DNA of 38,027 nucleotides from Deltaproteobacteria bacterium (GTDB lineage: Bacteria; Myxococcota_A; Polyangia; Polyangiales; Sandaracinaceae): positions 1-38,027 of the forward strand of contig JAFLCL010000055.1 of NCBI GenBank assembly GCA_017303575.1, in the 5' to 3' direction. Made by a program: the position numbers and the translations under genes. The notes beneath the pieces are model-generated. The model saw only the letters and a program-made list of their open reading frames with translations, searched no databases and was not told the origin of the DNA. Shown here piece by piece: positions 34,119 to 38,027 of the stretch. The stretch's first letter is position 1. Every line of letters starts with the position of its first letter.

Positions 34119-34339
34119 CGGGCCAAGGCGGCTCGGAGTCGGACGCGCGCTTCTTCCCAAGGCACCGAAGCGTCCGGACGTTGCTCGAGATCCTCGAGCC
34201 GCTCGTCCAGAGTGGCGCGCTCCTCGTCGGTCAGGTCCGGCGCTTCGCCCGCGTCGACGAGGCTCGTCCACAGAAGCTCGATCAGCGCGAGTCGTTCGCG
34301 AGGAGTCATGCGTCGGACGTCGTCGATGCTGACGGTCAT
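34115..34339 (-). CDS. Addiction-module antitoxin (Unstab_antitox family)
   Basis: A 74-residue acidic helical protein. It has DVRRMTPRERLALIELLWTS, an LxxxER-x-LxLIExLWxSL pattern, then LTDEERATLDERLEDLEQRP and the C-terminal SVPWEEARVRLR motif. These are the hallmarks of the short TIGR02574-like antitoxins that partner with ParE-type toxins. ATG 34339 was chosen because upstream residues in the frame do not fit the family. The overlap with the toxin makes translation coupling likely. No operator palindrome is evident directly upstream, and the start is divergent from the PP2C gene across 84 nt. Confidence 0.87.
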   Translation of the reverse strand: MTVSIDDVRRMTPRERLALIELLWTSLVDAGEAPDLTDEERATLDERLEDLEQRPDASVPWEEARVRLRAALAR

Positions 34340-34423
34340 CGCCCAAGGATGCACAACGAACCCCTGTGGCACCAGTCGCCCGCAGGGGCAGTTCGTCGAA
34401 CTGATGGCGGAATCGCTGACACG

Positions 34424-35023
34424 ATGCGGGCCGTCTGCGTCGTTGTGCGGCACGTCATCGAGACGGTGAGCGGTCTCCGTGTGGAGCAGCTCTCGTTGCC
34501 CTCGCGACGCGATCAGGATCGCCTCGGTGTTCGCGCGAGCCACCGCGGGGCGATCGTCGCGCTCGCTGATGGCGCGGGTGGGATGGCGCACGGCGAGCGC
34601 GCGGCTGAGCTCGCCATCGCTCGCGTGCTCGAAGGGCCGATGGACGAGGCCACGATCCTCGCGCTCGATCGGGACGTGATGCGGGTCGGTGGAGAGACGA
34701 CGCTGATCTGCGTGACGCTGACCTCACGGGCGAACGCGACGATCGACGTGCGTGGCGTCGCCGTCGGTGACTCGCGCGCGTGGGCGCGGTGTCGAGGCGT
34801 GTGGATGGAGCTGACCGAAGGACAGGACCGACGGCGGCTCGGATCGGGTGAGGTGCGGCCGCTGGCGTTTGCCCTCCGAGCCACCGACCGCGTGCTCCTC
34901 GTCTCGGACGGCATGCTCGACCTCGTCGAAGAGGACGTGCTCCTCACGCTCGACAGCCTCGCGGAGCTCGTGGCGCGCGTCCCGCGTGACGACGCGTCGG
35001 CCATCCTGATCCGCCGGATCTAG
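34424..35023 (+). CDS. PP2C-like Ser/Thr protein phosphatase
   Basis: A 199-residue, compact member of the metal-dependent PP2C/PPM family. Motifs in order: RRDQDRLGV (the R-x-x-NQD region), IVALADGAGGMAHGERAAEL with the metal-binding Asp, GVAVGDSRAWARCRGVWMEL, RVLLVSDGMLDLVEEDVLL and the C-terminal DDASAILIRR. It is shorter than usual (about 240) because the flap region is reduced. ATG 34424 is uncertain; GTG 34445 is an alternative. It could reverse phosphorylation by Hanks kinases, but the kinase of this window is 16 kb away. Divergent from the toxin-antitoxin operon; the palindrome array begins 98 nt after its stop. Confidence 0.75.
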   Translation: MRAVCVVVRHVIETVSGLRVEQLSLPSRRDQDRLGVRASHRGAIVALADGAGGMAHGERAAELAIARVLEGPMDEATILALDRDVMRVGGETTLICVTLTSRANATIDVRGVAVGDSRAWARCRGVWMELTEGQDRRRLGSGEVRPLAFALRATDRVLLVSDGMLDLVEEDVLLTLDSLAELVARVPRDDASAILIRRI

Positions 35024-35120
35024 GGGAGGTTCGGGGATCGAGCGTGCACTCGAGAATCGAACTATCGAGGACCGTCCCCTTTTCGTGCCGGCGGGGTGGG
35101 CGTTCGTCGCAACGGACGAA

Positions 35121-35394
35121 AGGGCTTACGGAAGCCTCCAACACGGTCACGCGACCGATCGGGAGGCTTCCGGGAGCCCTCACCTATCGTCGTGACCATA
35201 GGTTCGAGGCTCCCGGGAGCCTCCGACATGGTCGTGACCACACATCCGAGGGCTTACGGAAGCCTCCGGCACGGTTCGCGAACCACGGGCGAGGGCTTAC
35301 GGAAGCCTCCGGCACGGTTCGCGAACCGCGGGCGAGGCTTGCGGAAGCCTCCGACATGTTCGTGACCACACATTCGAGAGCTTCTGGAAGCCTC
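35121..35394. repeat. Array of seven ~43-bp units of two alternating palindromes
   Basis: Palindrome A, GAGGCTTnCGGAAGCCTC or a close variant, begins near 35121, 35162, 35206, 35248, 35291, 35334 and 35376 (spacing 41-44 bp). Copies at 35206-35223 (GAGGCTCCCGGGAGCCTC) and 35334-35351 are perfect. Between them lies palindrome B: GGTTCGCGAACC perfectly at 35273-35284 and 35316-35327, and a TGGTCGTGACCA class around 35229-35240. The units at 35248 and 35291 agree in all but a few of 43 bp. The period is not a multiple of 3 and stops vary, so it is not a coding repeat. Spacers are not unique, so it is not CRISPR. It fills the 406-nt gap between the PP2C gene and pdxH, which converge. Confidence 0.9.
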
Positions 35395-35429
35395 GGCCAT
35401 CGTAGGACGAGTGGATCGCGACACGAGCC

Positions 35430-36032
35430 TCAGGGGTTCAGGCGCGTGTGCTTCCACCCCGAGCCCTCGCGATCGAAGCGGATGCGGTCGTGCAGGCGGA
35501 AGGCGCCCTCGACCCAGTGCTCCGCGCGCGTCGGGACCAAGAGGTAGCCGCCCCAGTGCGGAGGACGCGCGACGGGGCCTCCCTCGAATCGCGTCTCGTA
35601 GTCGTGGAGGCGCGCCTCGAGGACTGCACGGGACTCGAGAGGACGAGACTGCGCCGAGGCCCACGCGCCGAGCTGGCTGATGCGCGGGCGGGCGTCGAAG
35701 TACGCGTCGCTCTCGGCGTCCGTCAGCAGCTCGACCGTGCCCTCGAAGCGCAGCTGGACGCCCGTGGTCACGAAGTGGAGCGCGATCGAGGCGCGAGGAT
35801 CACGCGCGAGCTCACGACCCTTGTCGCTCTCTCGGTTGGTGAAGAACCGAAGGCCTCGCGCATCGGCGTCCTTCACCAGCACGAAGCGAACGCGCGGTGC
35901 GCCCGAGGCATCGAGCGTGGCGAGCGCGGCCGTCGCCGCCTCCCAGGGCTCCTGCGCGGCGCGCGCGCGGTCGCGCTCGAGGCGGAAGAGATCGAGCGGA
36001 TCGTAGGACGTGGGGTCGAGGTTCGCTGTCAC
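35430..36032 (-). CDS. pdxH: Pyridoxamine 5'-phosphate oxidase
   Basis: FMN enzyme that oxidises pyridoxine or pyridoxamine 5'-phosphate to pyridoxal 5'-phosphate, the cofactor of LysA among others. The 200-residue product (GTG 36032) has DPLDLFRLERDRARAAQEPW, then RVRFVLVKDADARGLRFFTN, ESDKGRELARDP (FMN phosphate site), SRPLESRAVLEARL, PPHWGGYLLVPTRAEHW and a C terminus DRIRFDREGSGWKHTRLNP, all family features. An ATG at 36107 would add 25 residues that do not match the family. TACGGT 6 nt before the GTG supports 36032. It converges on the palindrome array. Confidence 0.9.
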   Translation of the reverse strand: MTANLDPTSYDPLDLFRLERDRARAAQEPWEAATAALATLDASGAPRVRFVLVKDADARGLRFFTNRESDKGRELARDPRASIALHFVTTGVQLRFEGTVELLTDAESDAYFDARPRISQLGAWASAQSRPLESRAVLEARLHDYETRFEGGPVARPPHWGGYLLVPTRAEHWVEGAFRLHDRIRFDREGSGWKHTRLNP

Positions 36033-36038
36033 GCCTCG

Positions 36039-36044
36039 ACCGTA
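36039..36044 (-). promoter_or_regulatory. -10-like TACGGT box of pdxH
   Basis: On the minus strand TACGGT ends 6 nt before the GTG start; no Shine-Dalgarno, no clear -35. Confidence 0.35.
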
Positions 36045-36149
36045 GCGCCGAACATCCGTCACGACGTGCGACGCGGGCGGCCACTCCGCACGAAGCAGGG
36101 AGGCCACTTTCCCGCGGCGGGCGAGGGCACCGTGTTAGCGTCGTCCCTC

Positions 36150-36178
36150 TTTCGCGACGAATCGCGTTGCCCTACCCT
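36150..36178 (+). promoter_or_regulatory. Possible promoter TTTCGC-N17-TACCCT of the TPR gene
   Basis: TTTCGC (36150-36155), a 17-nt spacer and TACCCT (36173-36178), 24 nt before ATG 36203. The -10 box resembles those of rnz and pyrC. The -35 is weak. Confidence 0.3.
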
Positions 36179-36202
36179 CCGGTCCCCCCGAGTCCACGGC
36201 CC

Positions 36203-38027
36203 ATGGATCCGACCGCTGACGAGCTGATCGCGCGCTTGCGCCGCAACCCGGATGACGGGGCGGCCTACGGTGCGCTTCGCGCTCACTACCAGCGCCTCGG
36301 TGACTACGCCTCGCTCGTGAACCTGCTCGAGGGCTTCGGAGGCCGCACGCGCGACAACGCCGCGGCCGCGCAGGCGTTCTTCGATGGCGCCGAGCTCGCG
36401 TGGGGCGCGCTCGGCGATGCGGCGCGCGGCGCGGCCATGTACGAGCGCGCGCTCGAGCGACACCCCGCGCACGACGATGCGTTCGCACGCCTGCTCGCGA
36501 TCTACGAGCAAGCCGGCGACGCGCAGCGGCTCGCGACCATCTACGAGCGACGGGCGGAGGGCCTCTCCGCGGCAGGCGGTGACCCGCGCGCCATCGCCCA
36601 GATCCACCAGCGCCTGGGCGAGCTGTGGGAGCACACGTTCCATCGTGCCGATCGCGCGATCGTCCACTACCGCAAGGCGTTCGAGCTCGATGCGACGCTC
36701 GTGCCCGCCATCTACGCGGCGAGAGAGATCTACCGACAGGCCGGCAACCACAAGGCCGTCGCGGCGCTGCTCGAGCTCGAGGCGAAGGCCGAGGCCGAGG
36801 ACGAGCGCAAGGTCGCGCTGCTGCGCGAGCTCGCACATCTCCGCGCCGAGACGCTGAGCGATCCCGAGGGTGCGGTGGTCGCGCTCAAGCGCGCGCTCGG
36901 ACATGCGCCGGCGCAGTCGCCTGCGAACACCGAGCTGCTCGAGGACCTCGCGACGCTCTACCTCCAGCGCGCCGAGCGACAGCCCGATCCGCAGATCGCC
37001 GAGTCCGATCGTCGTCGCGCGACGGATGTGCTGTTCCAGCTCGCGCAGAAGCTGCCGCCGACGGAAGCGGTGCCGCTGCTCGAGCGCGCCCTCGACACCA
37101 CGCCCGATCACGACGGAGCGCTCACGCTGCTCGAGCGCATCGCCGAGCGCGTGGGGCACTTCGAGATCCTGCCGGGGCGCTGGGTCGCCTTCCTCGCGCG
37201 TGCGCCCGAGAGCCCGCTCGCGCGAGAGCGACGCAAGAAGCTCGCGCGTGCGTACCTCGAGGCCGGTCAGGTCGAGTACGCGATCACCTGCCTCGAGTGG
37301 GTGGCGGAAGAAGGCGACCCCGAGACCGTCGAGCAGCTCGTCGATCTCTACCGGCGCATGGGCCGCGAAGACGACGCGATGCGCCTCGTGCAGCGCGCAG
37401 GCGCGTCGTTGCCCATCCCGATGCGCGTCCAGCACCTGCGCTCGGCGATGGAGACTGCGATCCAGCGCGGCGACGAGGACGGCGCAGCGCAGCTCGCGCG
37501 CGACATCCTGGCCGCAGACGCCGCCGATCCGGAGGCGACCGCGTACCTCGAGGATCGCCATCGTCGCAAGGGCGAGTGGCAGGAGCTGCGCGACCTGCTC
37601 TACGCCGCGGGCCGTGTGCCCGGCCTCAGCGTCGATGCGCGCAAGCAGCGCTTCCGCGAGGTCGCGCAGATCTGCGAGCGACGCCTGAACGACGCCGACG
37701 GCGCTGTGCAGGCGTGGAAGCAGGTGGTCACGCTCGACGTCGCGGATCGAGAGGCACGCGGAGCGCTCTCGCGCCTGCTCGAGCAGCTCGAGCGCTGGGA
37801 TGATCTCGCGCAGGCGGTGGAGCGCGACGCTGTCGGCGCCACCGACGACGCGACCAAGCTCGAGGCCTACAAGCGCCTGGCCCGCATCCACAGCGAGAAG
37901 CGCAACGACGGCGCGGAGGCCGCGCTCGCGTGGCGCGCGGCGCTCGATGTCTCGCGCGACGATCCCGAGGCGCGCGATGGGTGGATCGCGGGCCTCCTCG
38001 CGGCGAACGCGCTCGCCCAGGCCGTGG
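36203..38027 (+). CDS. Large tetratricopeptide-repeat protein (partial, runs off the window)
   Basis: Open from ATG 36203 to the right edge (608 residues and counting, no stop). It has no signal peptide. The sequence is all helical, with TPR-like 34-residue units: DDGAAYGALRAHYQRLGDYA, DAARGAAMYERALERHPAHD, RADRAIVHYRKAFELDATLV, DPEGAVVALKRALGHAPAQS and DADGAVQAWKQVVTLDVADR among others. Such long cytosolic TPR proteins are common in myxobacteria and act as scaffolds; no catalytic domain is in the visible part. The start is chosen because it follows a promoter-like pair and the frame has no earlier coding-like sequence. Partners cannot be inferred. Confidence 0.82.
   Translation, partial: MDPTADELIARLRRNPDDGAAYGALRAHYQRLGDYASLVNLLEGFGGRTRDNAAAAQAFFDGAELAWGALGDAARGAAMYERALERHPAHDDAFARLLAIYEQAGDAQRLATIYERRAEGLSAAGGDPRAIAQIHQRLGELWEHTFHRADRAIVHYRKAFELDATLVPAIYAAREIYRQAGNHKAVAALLELEAKAEAEDERKVALLRELAHLRAETLSDPEGAVVALKRALGHAPAQSPANTELLEDLATLYLQRAERQPDPQIAESDRRRATDVLFQLAQKLPPTEAVPLLERALDTTPDHDGALTLLERIAERVGHFEILPGRWVAFLARAPESPLARERRKKLARAYLEAGQVEYAITCLEWVAEEGDPETVEQLVDLYRRMGREDDAMRLVQRAGASLPIPMRVQHLRSAMETAIQRGDEDGAAQLARDILAADAADPEATAYLEDRHRRKGEWQELRDLLYAAGRVPGLSVDARKQRFREVAQICERRLNDADGAVQAWKQVVTLDVADREARGALSRLLEQLERWDDLAQAVERDAVGATDDATKLEAYKRLARIHSEKRNDGAEAALAWRAALDVSRDDPEARDGWIAGLLAANALAQAV

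Noticed and set aside
35121..35394. CRISPR array
   Set aside because: Repeat units are palindromic along their whole length, spacers are not unique (they form a second repeat class), and no cas genes are near.
35044..35547. Long open frames through the palindrome array on both strands
   Set aside because: They consist of repeated Arg/Gly/Ser/Pro peptides that change frame with the 43-bp period; no start signal or family match.

Overview
The window is GC-rich DNA packed with genes. It reads as chromosome of a myxobacterium (phylum Myxococcota, probably Polyangia/Sandaracinus-like). The evidence is two proteins ending in a MYXO-CTERM-like Cys/hydrophobic/Arg-rich tail (1-269 and 26145-28001), a DUF3634 protein, FHA and Hanks-type kinase genes, PilB, lipoproteins, long TPR proteins and strong G/C bias at third codon positions. 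The taxon is inferred; no rRNA or other marker decides it. I saw no tRNA, rRNA, insertion sequence, prophage or CRISPR array.

Layout. 1-4632: tail of a secreted protein, hemE (+), then the classical block rpsB-tsf-pyrH-frr (-). 4878-10895: a dimethylglycine/sarcosine-dehydrogenase-like fusion (+), an Rpn-type nuclease (-), and an rnz-protoporphyrinogen oxidase pair (+) with a 4-nt overlap. 10912-15007: small envelope genes, namely a lipoprotein, DUF3634, lspA, DUF1304, a HEAT-like protein with a tiny membrane protein, and a Uma2 endonuclease. 15017-19510 (-): four genes joined by 4-nt stop/start overlaps, FHA protein, Ser/Thr kinase, membrane acyltransferase, ADP-ribosylglycohydrolase. 19707-21413: pilB. 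21427-23102 (-): a CPBP glutamic intramembrane protease with an unusual N-terminal domain, followed by a small membrane protein. 23371-26102: a small protein, then pyrC-carA. 26145-29389: a five-heme MYXO-CTERM cytochrome, divergent from a lipoprotein. 29395-32165 (-): argH-lysA. 32484-35023: an unknown protein, a ParE-type toxin-antitoxin pair and a PP2C-like phosphatase. 35121-35394: an array of seven ~43-bp units made of two alternating palindromes. 35430-38027: pdxH (-) and the start of a large TPR protein (+).

How the genes relate. Pyrimidine synthesis (pyrH, pyrC, carA), heme synthesis (hemE, PPO) feeding c-type cytochromes, and Arg/Lys synthesis are housekeeping. Envelope biogenesis is prominent: lspA and lipoproteins, and a CPBP protease that is a candidate myxosortase for the MYXO-CTERM proteins in the same window. 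The kinase/FHA/ADP-ribosylglycohydrolase operon looks like an uncharacterised signalling module.

Expression signals. Two start types are visible. Ribosomal-block genes, pilB and the FHA gene have a GGAG-type Shine-Dalgarno. About ten other genes have a TAnnnT or TAnnn(C/G) -10-like box only 6-11 nt before the start codon and no Shine-Dalgarno, which suggests leaderless mRNAs. rnz and pyrC share a nearly superimposable promoter (TTGNCG, 17 nt, TACCC).
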